From: Paludibacteraceae bacterium
Lineage (GTDB): Bacteria; Bacteroidota; Bacteroidia; Bacteroidales; Paludibacteraceae
Length of the DNA: 64,000 bases
Direction: 5' to 3'
Assembly: GCA_017448985.1 (NCBI GenBank)
Contig: JAFSKL010000028.1
Location: forward strand, 1-64,000
Below the pieces are notes generated by a model. It searched no databases. It was not told the origin of the DNA and saw nothing but the letters and a program-made list of their open reading frames with translations. The position numbers and the translations under genes are program-made. Of the stretch, positions 19,159 through 29,100 are shown piece by piece (position 1 is the stretch's first letter; every line of letters starts with the position of its first letter).

Positions 19159-22071
19159 TTACATGACGGCGTCAAACAACTCTTGTGTGCCGTTGAAGAG
19201 TTTGCCGGTAGTCACTTTGGTTACTTTGCAACCCACCTTAGCTTCGATGGCCTTCGTATCGATCTTCTTTGGGTCGCCCATGAGGATGATGGTCACGGGT
19301 TTGCCCTTGATATTCTCATCGTAGAACTTCTCGATATCGCTGAACGAGAGAGCATCGAGAGCCGCAGCGTTCACCTTAGCGGGATCGTCCTTGTAACCGA
19401 GTCGTTGCCATGCCTCGAAGGTAGCCGCCTTATTACGCATCAGCGGTTTGGCGGTCTGGTTCGACTGTTTCACAGCTGCGCGCAGGGCCTCTATGTTGGT
19501 CGAGTCCTTCGGCATATCACGCAGGATGTCCATATAGACGCTGATGGCATCTGCCACCTTGTCGCTCTGGGTACCTACATAGCCGTAGAAGAAGCAGTCC
19601 TTACCAGGGAGTACAGGCGTAGCGTCCACACCGTAAGCCGTATAAGCCATCGAACGTTTCTCACGGATCTCATACATGATCAGGCCCGTGAAACCGCCGG
19701 ACATATACTGGTTAAAAGCGTCCGACTGTACGTCCGAAGCAATGTCGTACGGACGACCGTTGATGTAGAAATAGAGGTCAGCCTGCTGTACGTTGCTGTT
19801 GGGCAAGAAGAGGATAGTCGGCTTGTCATAACTGACGCGCTCTTTGACAAACGGCGAGTTGGACGGTTTCATACCTTCGGTGAGCGGCAGTTCAGCCACC
19901 AGTTTGTCCTGCGGCGTTGTTCCGCAATAGAACACGTCGAGAGCGTAGGTACGAGCTTGCGCTACCATCGATTGAACTTTCGGCAGACCGAGCGTCCAGA
20001 TGTCCGCAAACGGCACTTCGTCCAGATAAGCAGATTTCTTGCCGTACATAGCGTACTGCATCAATGCCGATTTGAGGACGGCCGTACGTTTCTGACGACT
20101 CAGACGGCTGAAGAATTCCGAACCTTTGATGTTATCCAACTGCTTCTGCTCGAGGTAGGGCATCAAGAGCTGACGATTAACGAGGTTCATGATCTTGCCC
20201 AAGTTCTCATCCTCGCCGGAGATACCTACGGTGAAGTACGAGTCGTTGCAACTATAGCTGACCGAACCACCAAGTTCAGCGATCTGCTGGTCGAAGTCCT
20301 TACCCTCGATGTTGGGGCTGGACATGATACCTGCGTCTTGCATCAGCGCGGTGACATACGGCAACATCGGCATCTCTTCTGCGCCGACACCGTAACGGAG
20401 CTGGAGCGTGAAGATATCGTTCTTCGAGTTCGGCGTATAGTGCAGCGTCACGTTCTCGCCGAGCGAGCTGATCTGCACATCGTTGAAATTATTGTAAGTC
20501 TGCTTGATGGCGTTCTTCGGCATCTGCTTGAAAGCCTTGGCATAAGCAGTCTCTTCGCGTGACGGCTCTACCGGTTTGATGTTCGGCTTGGGCAGCGTCT
20601 TGGGCTTCGGCGTGGTCGAGGCCTCGTCGAACGAAACGGTCATATACGGAGCGTCGAAATACTTCTTCGCTACGCGAACAATCTCCTCTTTGGTGAGGTT
20701 CTGGATACGCTCGTTCTGCGTGAAGATGTCGTCAATCGGCTTGTTGTACGCAAAGGCGTAGAGCAGTGACTGAATCTTAGCCTCGGGTGATTCTTCCTGC
20801 ACTTTGAAGGTCTGTGCATAGAGACGCTTTACATTGGCGATCAGTTCATCGTCGATGTCACCGGCCTTGATCTTATCCACCTCTTTCATGATGATAGCTT
20901 TGGTGGCTTTGTCGGACTCGAACATCTGCTGATTGGCATCATAGTACGGCACAGCTGTGATCATGATACGGCCTGTGTTACGACGGGCATCGCTGTAAGC
21001 ATAAGAAGCAGACACGTCACCCTTGGTGTTGATCTTGTCGAGCAGACCGATCTGGCCGTTATAGAGCAGCGCGCAAACGAAATCCAGTGCATCCTCGTCC
21101 GGGTCGCCATTCTTCACGCCCTGATAAACCCACGATACCTGCGGGTTGTAACCGAGGTTATAGTGCTTGGTGGGATAGTCCTTGAACGACAGTTCCGGAT
21201 AAGTGGGACGTGCAGGCAGTTGCTTGGGTTGCAGGCGCGAGAAGGTCTCCTGGATCATCGGTTTAGCTTTCTCGGCATCGAAGTCACCGACAACGATGAG
21301 CGCCATGTTGTTAGGCACATACCATGTCTCGTAGAACTCGATCAGTTTGCTGAGACGCGGGTTCTTGAGGTGCTCGGGCAGACCGATGACGTCACGCTCG
21401 TACGGGCAGCCCTGGTAGATATCCTTCTGGAGCTGCTCCTGAACTTGCGAAGAGGGCTCATTGGCGTACATATTGTACTCCTCGAACACATTCTCCAATT
21501 CGGCTTGGAAAGTACGGAAAACGGGGTTGATCAGACGCTCGGAGAAGATGTTGAGCCAGCGGTACATCTCAGCCTCGGGGAAGGAGTTGACGTAGGCTGT
21601 GAGGTCATAGGACGTGAACGCGTTCACACCTTCAGCGCCGATGAGGTCCAAGAGAACGAAGAAGTCCTCGAGTGAAGAGATCTCTGCCTGACGCATTGAA
21701 CACTCGTTGATCTGCGTGGCCAGTTTCTCACGGGCTTTCTCATCTTTTTCGAGAGCGTACTGGTCGTACAACGCGATGATCGAATCGTAGATGGGTTTCT
21801 CTTTCTCCCAATCCAACGCACCGATCTTCTGCGTACCTTTGAACATCATGTGCTCGAGGTAGTGCGCGAGACCTGTGTACTCGGCGGGTTCGTCCACTGC
21901 TCCTGCTCGAACTACGATGTAGCCCGAGACATCAGGCTGGTCGTGGTCTTCCCACAACAGGACAGTGAGACCGTTGTCTAACTTGTACTCAGACAGTCCC
22001 TCACGGGTCAAAGCTGAGCAAACTGCGATGCTGCTTATCAGCAACAGAGCGCTAAGTAAAAACTTTCTCAT
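19159..22071 (-). CDS. M16 family zinc metalloprotease, secreted/periplasmic
   Basis: 970 aa with a signal peptide (MRKFLLSALLLISSIAVCSA). The inverted zinc motif HxxEH is HYLEH at residues 70-74, with the distal Glu in ELENVFEEYN, typical of an active M16 N-terminal half. A second M16 half (from about residue 520, TLQLRYGVGAEEMP) lacks the HxxEH motif, as expected for the clamshell partner. The family (pitrilysin/insulinase) degrades peptides. It lies between tdh and era on the same strand, with a gap of 36 bp to era. Confidence 0.92.
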   Translation of the reverse strand: MRKFLLSALLLISSIAVCSALTREGLSEYKLDNGLTVLLWEDHDQPDVSGYIVVRAGAVDEPAEYTGLAHYLEHMMFKGTQKIGALDWEKEKPIYDSIIALYDQYALEKDEKAREKLATQINECSMRQAEISSLEDFFVLLDLIGAEGVNAFTSYDLTAYVNSFPEAEMYRWLNIFSERLINPVFRTFQAELENVFEEYNMYANEPSSQVQEQLQKDIYQGCPYERDVIGLPEHLKNPRLSKLIEFYETWYVPNNMALIVVGDFDAEKAKPMIQETFSRLQPKQLPARPTYPELSFKDYPTKHYNLGYNPQVSWVYQGVKNGDPDEDALDFVCALLYNGQIGLLDKINTKGDVSASYAYSDARRNTGRIMITAVPYYDANQQMFESDKATKAIIMKEVDKIKAGDIDDELIANVKRLYAQTFKVQEESPEAKIQSLLYAFAYNKPIDDIFTQNERIQNLTKEEIVRVAKKYFDAPYMTVSFDEASTTPKPKTLPKPNIKPVEPSREETAYAKAFKQMPKNAIKQTYNNFNDVQISSLGENVTLHYTPNSKNDIFTLQLRYGVGAEEMPMLPYVTALMQDAGIMSSPNIEGKDFDQQIAELGGSVSYSCNDSYFTVGISGEDENLGKIMNLVNRQLLMPYLEQKQLDNIKGSEFFSRLSRQKRTAVLKSALMQYAMYGKKSAYLDEVPFADIWTLGLPKVQSMVAQARTYALDVFYCGTTPQDKLVAELPLTEGMKPSNSPFVKERVSYDKPTILFLPNSNVQQADLYFYINGRPYDIASDVQSDAFNQYMSGGFTGLIMYEIREKRSMAYTAYGVDATPVLPGKDCFFYGYVGTQSDKVADAISVYMDILRDMPKDSTNIEALRAAVKQSNQTAKPLMRNKAATFEAWQRLGYKDDPAKVNAAALDALSFSDIEKFYDENIKGKPVTIILMGDPKKIDTKAIEAKVGCKVTKVTTGKLFNGTQELFDAVM

Positions 22072-22099
22072 TTTTGTTAATTTATTTGGTTAGTTATTT

Positions 22100-22130
22100 T
22101 TTTCGTTATCTTGAGGTCTCGAGATCTCGA
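22100..22130. repeat. 8-bp TCGAGATC-type repeat
   Basis: Short degenerate copy (GGTCTCGAGATCTCGACC) between tdh and the M16 gene. A better copy lies between tkt and leuS at 60800. Confidence 0.55.
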
Positions 22131-22138
22131 CCGTTCTA

Positions 22139-23164
22139 TTACCATTCCAATAAAACCTTGCCGCATTGTCCGCTGACCATGACGTCGAAGCCTTTCTGGA
22201 AGTCTTCGAACTTGTAGCGGTGGGTGATGACCGGACTGAGGTCGAGTCCGCCTACCAGCATCTGCTCCATCTGATACCATGTCTCCCACATACGACGGCC
22301 GGTGATACCTTTGATGGTCAGGGCATTGAAGATGACATCTGACCAGTTGACCTGGGTGTTGGACGGCAAGATACCGAGTTGGGCGATGTTGGCACCTTTG
22401 TACATATGTTCAATCATGTCGTTGAAGGCGGCGGGAGCGCCGGACATCTCGAGTCCTACGTCGAAGCCACGGATACCGAGTTGGAACATAGCGTCCTCTA
22501 TCTTCTCGCCTTTGGAGCCATCGACCGTGAGGGTAGCACCCATTTTCTTGGCTATCTCCAGACGGAGCGGGTTGATGTCGGTCACGACGATGTTCTTGGC
22601 GCCGGCGAAACGGCATATGCCTGCTGCCATCGTACCGATGAGTCCCGCGCCCGTGATGAGCACATCTTCGCCGAGAAGCGGGAAAGCGAGGGCGGTGTGT
22701 GTCGCATTGCCGAAGGGATCCATGATAGCCGCAAAATTATCGGGTATCTGCGGGTGCACTCTGACCACATTCGATTCAGGCACCGAGACATACTCCGCAA
22801 AACAGCCGTCACGCCCCATGATACCGAGAGAGATGGTGTTCTCGCAGACATGGCCCATACCTCGGCGGCAGTTACGGCAACGCCCACAGGTAATATGTCC
22901 TTCGGCCGTAACACGGTCACCTATCCTGAAGTTCCGTACACCGGGTCCGCAGTCCACAACAATGCCCACAAACTCATGACCCATGGTGTAAGGCGGCTTG
23001 CAGTGGCTTTGCGACCACTCGTCCCATTTATACATATGGAGGTCGGTACCGCAGATAGCAGCTTTGGTGACCTTGATGATCACATCGTTCACTCCCATTT
23101 CCGGCGACGGGACTTCTTCCATCCAGATACCGGGCTCGGCATATTTTTTGACTAACGCTTTCAC
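22139..23164 (-). CDS. tdh: L-threonine 3-dehydrogenase
   Basis: 341 aa zinc alcohol-dehydrogenase family enzyme oxidising L-threonine to 2-amino-3-oxobutyrate with NAD+. Catalytic zinc ligands C38, H63 and E64 (GHEFVG) and four structural-zinc cysteines (C93, C96, C99, C107) are present. The nucleotide motif is ITGAGLIGTMAAG. The C-terminus (VNWSDVIFNALTIKGITGRRMWETWY) is characteristic of Tdh rather than generic ADH. It lies directly downstream of kbl, which uses its product, so the two form the threonine-to-glycine pathway. Confidence 0.96.
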   Translation of the reverse strand: MKALVKKYAEPGIWMEEVPSPEMGVNDVIIKVTKAAICGTDLHMYKWDEWSQSHCKPPYTMGHEFVGIVVDCGPGVRNFRIGDRVTAEGHITCGRCRNCRRGMGHVCENTISLGIMGRDGCFAEYVSVPESNVVRVHPQIPDNFAAIMDPFGNATHTALAFPLLGEDVLITGAGLIGTMAAGICRFAGAKNIVVTDINPLRLEIAKKMGATLTVDGSKGEKIEDAMFQLGIRGFDVGLEMSGAPAAFNDMIEHMYKGANIAQLGILPSNTQVNWSDVIFNALTIKGITGRRMWETWYQMEQMLVGGLDLSPVITHRYKFEDFQKGFDVMVSGQCGKVLLEW

Positions 23165-23168
23165 TTTT

Positions 23169-23200
23169 TAATGAATAATGATTAATGAATAATGAATATT
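23169..23200. repeat. 7-bp AATGAAT/AATGATT repeat
   Basis: Four units in the kbl-tdh gap, ATTCATT family in reverse orientation. Confidence 0.85.
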
Positions 23201-23230
23201 CTCATTTCTTATCTCACTTCGTTCGAACGA

Positions 23231-24457
23231 TTACTTTAGTACAGCAAGTTTCGTGCCAATCTTGATAAAGGCAGCGATACATTTGTCGAGTTGCTCGCGG
23301 GTATGGGCGGCGGAAACCTGCACGCGGATACGAGCTTGGCCTTTCGGAACGACCGGATAATAGAAGCCCGTGACATAGATACCTTCTTCCTGCAGGGCGG
23401 CGGCGAACTCTTGTGAGAGACGCGCGTCGTAGAGCATGACGGCACAGATGGCGGATTGCGTCGGTTTGATGTCGAAACCTGCCGCTTTCATGCGTTCTAC
23501 AAAGTAGGCCGTATTCTCGTGGAGACGGTCTTGGAGTTCGTTGGAGCGCGTGAGGATCTCGAAGGTCTTGATTCCTGCCGCAGCAATCATCGGCGGGATA
23601 GAATTCGAGAAGAGGTACGGCCGTGAACGTTGACGAAGGAGGTCGATGATCTCTTTCTTACCCGTAGTGAAACCGCCTACGGATCCGCCGAAAGCTTTGC
23701 CGAGCGTTCCGGTGATGATCTCTATCTTGCCGCGGAGGTCATAGAGTTCGGTTACGCCGTGTCCGGTCTTACCAACTACGCCGGCAGAGTGCGACTCATC
23801 GACCATGACGAGGGCTTTGTACTTCTTCGCCAGCTCGTAGATCTTGTCCAACGGGCAGACATTGCCGTCCATGGAGAAGACTCCGTCGGTAGCAATGATA
23901 CGGAAGCGTTGCGCTTGTGCCTCTTGCAGTTTGGCTTCGAGGTCAGCCATGTCGCCGTTGGCATAGCGGTAACGCACAGCTTTGCACAGACGCACGCCGT
24001 CGATGATAGAAGCGTGATTCAAGGCATCGGAGATGATGGCATCTTCTTCAGTCAGAAGCGGTTCGAACAAACCTCCGTTGGCATCAAAGCACGCTGCATA
24101 AAGGATGGTATCTTCGGTGCCGAAGAAGTCGGAAATGACGCGCTCGAGTTCTTTGTGTGTGTCTTGTGTACCGCAGATAAATCGTACGGAGGCCATGCCG
24201 TAGCCGCGTGCGTCCATACGGGCTTTGGCGGCATCGATGAGCTCCTTGTTGTCAGCGAGGCCGAGGTAGTTGTTGGCGCAGAAGTTGATGACTTCCTGCT
24301 CCGCAAACCCCTCCCCGGCCCTCCCCTCAAGGGAGGGAGTAGCGACTTTGATGCCCGAACTCTGCGGGGTGATGATCACCCGTTCGTTTTTATATAAACC
24401 AGCATCTTTGATTTCTTGCAAAGTCTGCTGCAGATGTTTCTGAAAATCGTTGTACAT
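23231..24457 (-). CDS. kbl: glycine C-acetyltransferase (2-amino-3-ketobutyrate CoA ligase)
   Basis: About 408 aa from ATG 24457 (MYNDFQKHLQQTLQEIKDAGLY). The ATG at 24562 would add an implausible leader across an 11-bp repeat. PLP enzyme cleaving 2-amino-3-oxobutyrate with CoA to glycine and acetyl-CoA. Seen: NFCANNYLGLAD, VRFICGTQDTHKELE, the catalytic-pocket DESHSAG and the PLP lysine in GTLGKAFGG. Around residues 40-52 an insert ATPSLEGRAGEGFAEQ interrupts the usual IKV-to-EVINFCANN passage; it is a copy of the palindromic element also found in serS and alr. Pairs with tdh. Confidence 0.95.
   Translation of the reverse strand: MYNDFQKHLQQTLQEIKDAGLYKNERVIITPQSSGIKVATPSLEGRAGEGFAEQEVINFCANNYLGLADNKELIDAAKARMDARGYGMASVRFICGTQDTHKELERVISDFFGTEDTILYAACFDANGGLFEPLLTEEDAIISDALNHASIIDGVRLCKAVRYRYANGDMADLEAKLQEAQAQRFRIIATDGVFSMDGNVCPLDKIYELAKKYKALVMVDESHSAGVVGKTGHGVTELYDLRGKIEIITGTLGKAFGGSVGGFTTGKKEIIDLLRQRSRPYLFSNSIPPMIAAAGIKTFEILTRSNELQDRLHENTAYFVERMKAAGFDIKPTQSAICAVMLYDARLSQEFAAALQEEGIYVTGFYYPVVPKGQARIRVQVSAAHTREQLDKCIAAFIKIGTKLAVLK
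24302..24340 (-). repeat. palindromic coding element (SLEGRAGEG) in kbl
   Basis: CCCTCCC...GGGAGGG-type inverted repeat read as PSLEGRAGEGF. It is in the same orientation relative to the coding strand and the same reading frame as the serS and alr copies. Confidence 0.85.
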
Positions 24458-24500
24458 AATTGCTTTTTTGTTATAGTGACATCGGTACGACATTAGCATT

Positions 24501-24538
24501 GACTGTCGGTTGACCGTCGGTTGACCGTCGGTGGTCAT
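24501..24538. repeat. 11-bp GTCGGTTGACC repeat upstream of kbl
   Basis: About three units of an 11-bp repeat. Other 11-bp arrays with related bases are at 41930 and 58689. Confidence 0.85.
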
Positions 24539-24573
24539 ACACGATTCACTTTTCCGAGACAAACCATTTTAGG

Positions 24574-24685
24574 CAGGTTATTAAATAATTCCCTGTTCCA
24601 AGGCAAAAGACCTTGAACAGGTTATTAAATAATTCCCTGTTCCAAGGCAAAAGACCTTGAACAGGTTATTAAATAATTCCCTGTT
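24574..24685 (-). repeat. 44-bp tandem triplication covering the gdhA 3' end
   Basis: The unit starts at 24574, 24618 and 24662 (the last partial). It contains the final codons and stop of gdhA (GAACAGGGAATTATTTAA) followed by a hairpin CCTGTTC-c-AAGG-caaaaga-CCTT-GAACAGG. The two downstream copies repeat gene end and hairpin with no coding role. Confidence 0.9.
24592..24665 (-). terminator. duplicated terminator-like hairpins after gdhA
   Basis: Two identical hairpins (24592-24621 and 24636-24665), 11 paired bases with one bulge, no long T-run. Likely transcript end or 3' stabilising structures of gdhA. Confidence 0.6.
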
Positions 24686-26012
24686 CGAGCATCGCTTGGG
24701 CGACCTTCATGAAGCCGGCGATGTTGGCGCCTTTGACATAGTCGATGTGACCGTCGGGCTGGCGGCCAAACTTGACGCATTGTTCGTGGATGGACTGCAT
24801 GATATGATGCAGACGATCGTCCACTTCTTCGGCTTTCCAGCTGAGGTGCTCGGCGTTCTGTGTCATTTCAAGTCCGGAGGTAGCCACGCCACCTGCGTTG
24901 ACTGCTTTGCCCGGCGCAAAGAGCACGCCGTTGGACTGGAAGAAATGGATAGCGCCCGGCTGGCAGCCCATGTTCGACACCTCGCAGCAACACCAGCAAC
25001 CGTTGGCTTTCAGTTCTTTGGCGTCGTCTTCGCTCAGTTCGTTCTGGAAGGCGCAAGGCAGGGCGATGTCGCACGGTATAGACCATGCTTTCTTGTCGGG
25101 CGTGAAGACGCAGAGACCGGGGAACTTATCGGCCATATCTTGCACCTTATTCCTATTGGACGCGCGCATGATAAGCATGTAGTCGATCATCTCTTTGGTG
25201 ATGCCATCCTTGATAGCCACTACGCCGTCAGGACCGGAGATAGCGACCACTTTGGCGCCGAGTTCAACAGCCTTGGTGGCTGCGCCCCAAGCTACATTGC
25301 CGAAGCCGGAGATAGCAACTGTCTTGCCTTTGATATCTTTGCCAGCCTCGTGAAGGAGGTGTTGCGTGAAATAGAGTGCTCCGAAACCGGTAGCTTCGGG
25401 CCGCAGGATGGATCCGCCCCATGTCATACCTTTGCCGGTGAGGACACCTGTATGATATTCGCGCGCGAGCTTCTGATACATACCGTTGAGGAAGCCTATC
25501 TCACGTCCGCCGACACCTACATCGCCGGCAGGTATGTCCTGGTCGGGACCGATGCAACGCCACAATTCGAGCATGAAGGCCTGGCAGAAACGCATAATCT
25601 CGGCATCGGATTTGCCGACGGGATCAAAGTCCGATCCGCCCTTGGCACCGCCCATCGGGAGCGTGGTGAGGGCATTCTTGAAGGTCTGTTCGAAGCCGAG
25701 GAACTTGAGCATGGAAGGCGTTACGGCACGGTGGAAACGGAGTCCGCCTTTGTACGGACCGATAGCGGCATTGAACTGCACGCGGTAGCCGAGATTGGTC
25801 TGCACTTTGCCTTCGTCGTCAATCCATGTGACGCGGAAAGTGAAGATACGATCGGGCTCGACCATTCGCTCCACGATTTTCGCTTCCTCAAACTCAGGGT
25901 GTTGATTGTACACCTCTTCAATCGATTCCAACACTTCCTGAACGGCCTGCAGGTACTCTGCCTCACCCGGATGTTTCGCAGCCAACTGCTGCATGATGTT
26001 TTGTACTTTCAT
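24669..26012 (-). CDS. gdhA: NADP-type glutamate dehydrogenase
   Basis: 447 aa from ATG 26012 (MKVQNIMQQLAAKHPGEAEYLQ). An ATG at 26048 is upstream but the promoter -7 box at 26065-26072 makes it too close to the transcript start. Hexameric enzyme for reductive amination of 2-oxoglutarate. Seen: GGLRFHRAVTPSMLKFLGFEQ, catalytic lysine region PMGGAKGGSDFDP, nucleotide motif VAISGFGNVAWG and C-terminal GGVATSGLEMTQN. Single-gene unit with its own promoter, divergent from the C10 protease. Confidence 0.97.
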   Translation of the reverse strand: MKVQNIMQQLAAKHPGEAEYLQAVQEVLESIEEVYNQHPEFEEAKIVERMVEPDRIFTFRVTWIDDEGKVQTNLGYRVQFNAAIGPYKGGLRFHRAVTPSMLKFLGFEQTFKNALTTLPMGGAKGGSDFDPVGKSDAEIMRFCQAFMLELWRCIGPDQDIPAGDVGVGGREIGFLNGMYQKLAREYHTGVLTGKGMTWGGSILRPEATGFGALYFTQHLLHEAGKDIKGKTVAISGFGNVAWGAATKAVELGAKVVAISGPDGVVAIKDGITKEMIDYMLIMRASNRNKVQDMADKFPGLCVFTPDKKAWSIPCDIALPCAFQNELSEDDAKELKANGCWCCCEVSNMGCQPGAIHFFQSNGVLFAPGKAVNAGGVATSGLEMTQNAEHLSWKAEEVDDRLHHIMQSIHEQCVKFGRQPDGHIDYVKGANIAGFMKVAQAMLEQGII

Positions 26013-26064
26013 TTTTTTATGTGTTTTTGGTATAGTTAAATTCGTCAAATGATTAAATCGGGTG

Positions 26065-26096
26065 CAAAGTTACTACAAAAATTGCATATATGCAAG
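26065..26096 (-). promoter_or_regulatory. Bacteroides-type promoter of gdhA
   Basis: Minus strand CTTGCATATATGCAA over -33 and TAACTTTG at -7, 24-nt phase. Confidence 0.88.
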
Positions 26097-26132
26097 AGTT
26101 TTGACAAAAAAAAGAAGTTGTGCGCATTTTTA

Positions 26133-26164
26133 TTTGCATATATGAAAAAAAAGTTGTAATTTTG
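26133..26164 (+). promoter_or_regulatory. Bacteroides-type promoter of the C10 protease gene
   Basis: TTTGCATATATG at -33, TAATTTTG at -7, 24-nt phase, 22 bp before the ATG. Confidence 0.88.
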
Positions 26165-26186
26165 CACCGGATTTTTATAAGCAACA

Positions 26187-29100
26187 ATGAAAAAGATTCT
26201 CTCTCTTTTGGTTTTCTTCCCGTTGCTGTTGCCGGCGAGTCCGGTCAGTAGGAGTGAAGCAGAGTCATCAGCAGTCCGTTTTCTGCAATCACGGGGCATA
26301 GCTGAGAGTCAGTTACAAGTGCGTTCTCACGCGGGTGTGCGCAATTCGAAGGCGGCCGACGGAGTGTGTCCGTACTATGTGTTCGATTACGGTCGAGGCA
26401 TCGTCATCGCTTCGGCGGACGACCGTTTGCCGGCCGTATTGGGTTATACGACTTCGCCGAATACGCGTTCGGATTTTCCGCCGGCATTGGAAGCGTGGCT
26501 GGAGGACTATGAGGCCTATACGGCGCGTCTGGACCAGTTGCCAGACGAGGCGGAGAGACAGTCTGCGCCTCAGCGGAACCGGCCGGAAGCGAAGACTACG
26601 GCGGATCATGCGTCTGTAGCGCCAATCGTCACGACCCAGTGGTACCAGCGCGAGCCGTACAACCTGACTTGTCCCGTTTATCCGGGGACCGAGTTGCGAA
26701 GCGTGACCGGATGTGTGGCAACTGCGATGGTTCAGGCGATGTCCCATTACCGCTATCCGGCACACACGACTGCGGCTATTCCCAAATACACCTACACGGG
26801 CGACTATCAAGGCGAGCAAACGAAGATCACGATTCCGGCTTTGGCGAACAACCTGTTGATCGACTGGGACAATATTCTGGATTTGTATGACAATGAGCAC
26901 CCACATTCGGGCGTTAATGACACGGCGATTGCCAACTTGATGATGTACGCGGGCAAGGCGGTCAAGATGATGTACACGCCCAGCGGAAGCGGCGCTTATA
27001 CGATCAATGTGGCATCGTCTCTGCGCACCTATTTCGGCTATCCTGCTACGGTGATGCATCAACAACGCGAGACCTTCTCCAGCGCTGAATGGGACGAGCT
27101 CATTTATAATGAGATAGCGAACGATCGGCCGGTTGTATATCACGGCTCGACGACGACGGGCGGTCACGCCTATATCGTGGACGGCTATGACAGCGAAGGC
27201 TATTATCACCTGAATTGGGGTTGGGGCGGATCGTACGACGGCTATTTCCTGTTAGATGTGCTGAACCCGCGCAATAACGACAAGACAGGTGCCAGCAGTA
27301 CGCGCGAAGGCTATGTGATCTCTTCGGGCGCGATCATCGGTATCGATACGGAAGAGCATGTTCTGGCGCCGGCTCGGCTGATGATGGAACTGCGGACCAC
27401 GACCGAAGACAGCCTGTATTACGGCACGCGCAACTATACCACTATTCCGACGCATTTCGATATCGGTATCGCGCGTCTGAACGAGGAAGGAGAGATTGCG
27501 GCTATTCTGGACAGCCATTCGGATGTCGATTACAAGAACACGTCCGTTCTGACGAAAGGTTTTGCCCTGAATCTGCCGGAGGCGGGTACGTATCAGGTGG
27601 CTTTCGTGAGTCGCGTGACCGGTTCGGAACAATGGATTCAGAGTCCGAACGTGAACGGCAACAGGGCGCTGATCACCGTTAGAGTGGATGCACAAGGCAA
27701 GGCGACGGTGGAAGGCGAGTACGCACATCTTGACATCGAGCAGATCAACGTGATCGGAGCTCGTCAGACGGACTCGCTGCACACGATCGATGTGCTCGTC
27801 AGGAACAACGGCCAGGCGACGTACGTCAATCCGCTGTACCTGAGTTACGCCAACGCGGATAGCACTGATTTCAAGACCGTCAGTCAGACCATCTGGATGG
27901 AGAACGACGAGAGTGTGAGCCGCTGGATCCATCTCGGTTTCACGCCGAAGAACTGGGGCAAGTACAAACTGTATATCCAAACGAGCGCCGAGCCGATGCC
28001 CGAGGAGATACTCGACAGCTTGGAGATAAACATCCCGAAGCCAACGCGTGCTTCGGTGAAAGTAGGTACCAAGACGACCGTCTATCCGACGCTGCAACAG
28101 GCGATTGACTATGCCGTGACGAAGAAGAACTCGACCGTCAAACTGCTGTGCAACATCAGTTTGGGAACCGATACGCTGAATGTGCGTTCGCAGGTCAGCA
28201 AGCACAAGATGACGCTGGACCTGAACGGATTCACGATTACCGGCAAGTCGCCGCTCCTGCTGCTGATGCGGCCGAAGTATTCCACGGCAACATTGAATAT
28301 AGAAGACAACAGCGCCGATCAGACCGGACGAATCGTTGCTTCGGCGGCTTTCAACGGGCTCATTAGAACTATTTATCTCTACAAAGGTACGCTCAACCTG
28401 AAAGGCGGAACGATAGAGGCGAACAACACCTTGGCTTATTCGGCGACCAACAAGAGCGTCCGTGCGGCGGCTATTCATGTGCGTCCTGCGTACAGTTTCA
28501 ACATGACCGGCGGCGGGATTGTGGCTCAATCCACGCGTTATGCCTTTGGTATCGCTTCGTACGGCAATGTGGATATCTCGGGCGGCAGGATAGACGTTCA
28601 TGAGACGGCTTCGGGTCGTGCGTACGGTTTGTATGTATTGGGCGGTACGAGCCGTGTGTCCGGTGAGACGGTGGTGAATGTGAACGCCACGTCGTACGGT
28701 GTGGGAGCGCTTATAGGCGGAGGCAAACCGTCGAGCAGCGGCAAACTCTATCACGCCGAACTGATCGTGGACGGCGGTACATTCAATGTGAATGCCGACA
28801 CCTATGCCTTTGGTCTGTGCGTCATCAACAGTTCGCGCGGCGAATGGGTCGATGCGGGATCGCTGGAGCTCAACGACGGACTGTTTAACGTGTCTGTGCA
28901 GCAGAAAGGGGCTTATGGCGTTTATGTGCGCAAGGCTCTGCAGGTCAACGATGCCGTAGCCACTCCGCAAGCTGTGATCAGAGGCGGTATGTTCATGATC
29001 AAAGGTCCTGCGGGTCTGCGCCCTGTTAACAAGGAGGCGGCTCCGGAGGCGTTGACCTTGGAAGGCGGCTATTTCAACCGTTCGACCTATCTCAGCAGTT

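Noticed and set aside
24574..24685. CRISPR-like direct repeats after gdhA
   Set aside because: Copies are contiguous with no spacers, include the gene's own stop codon, and no cas genes are present.
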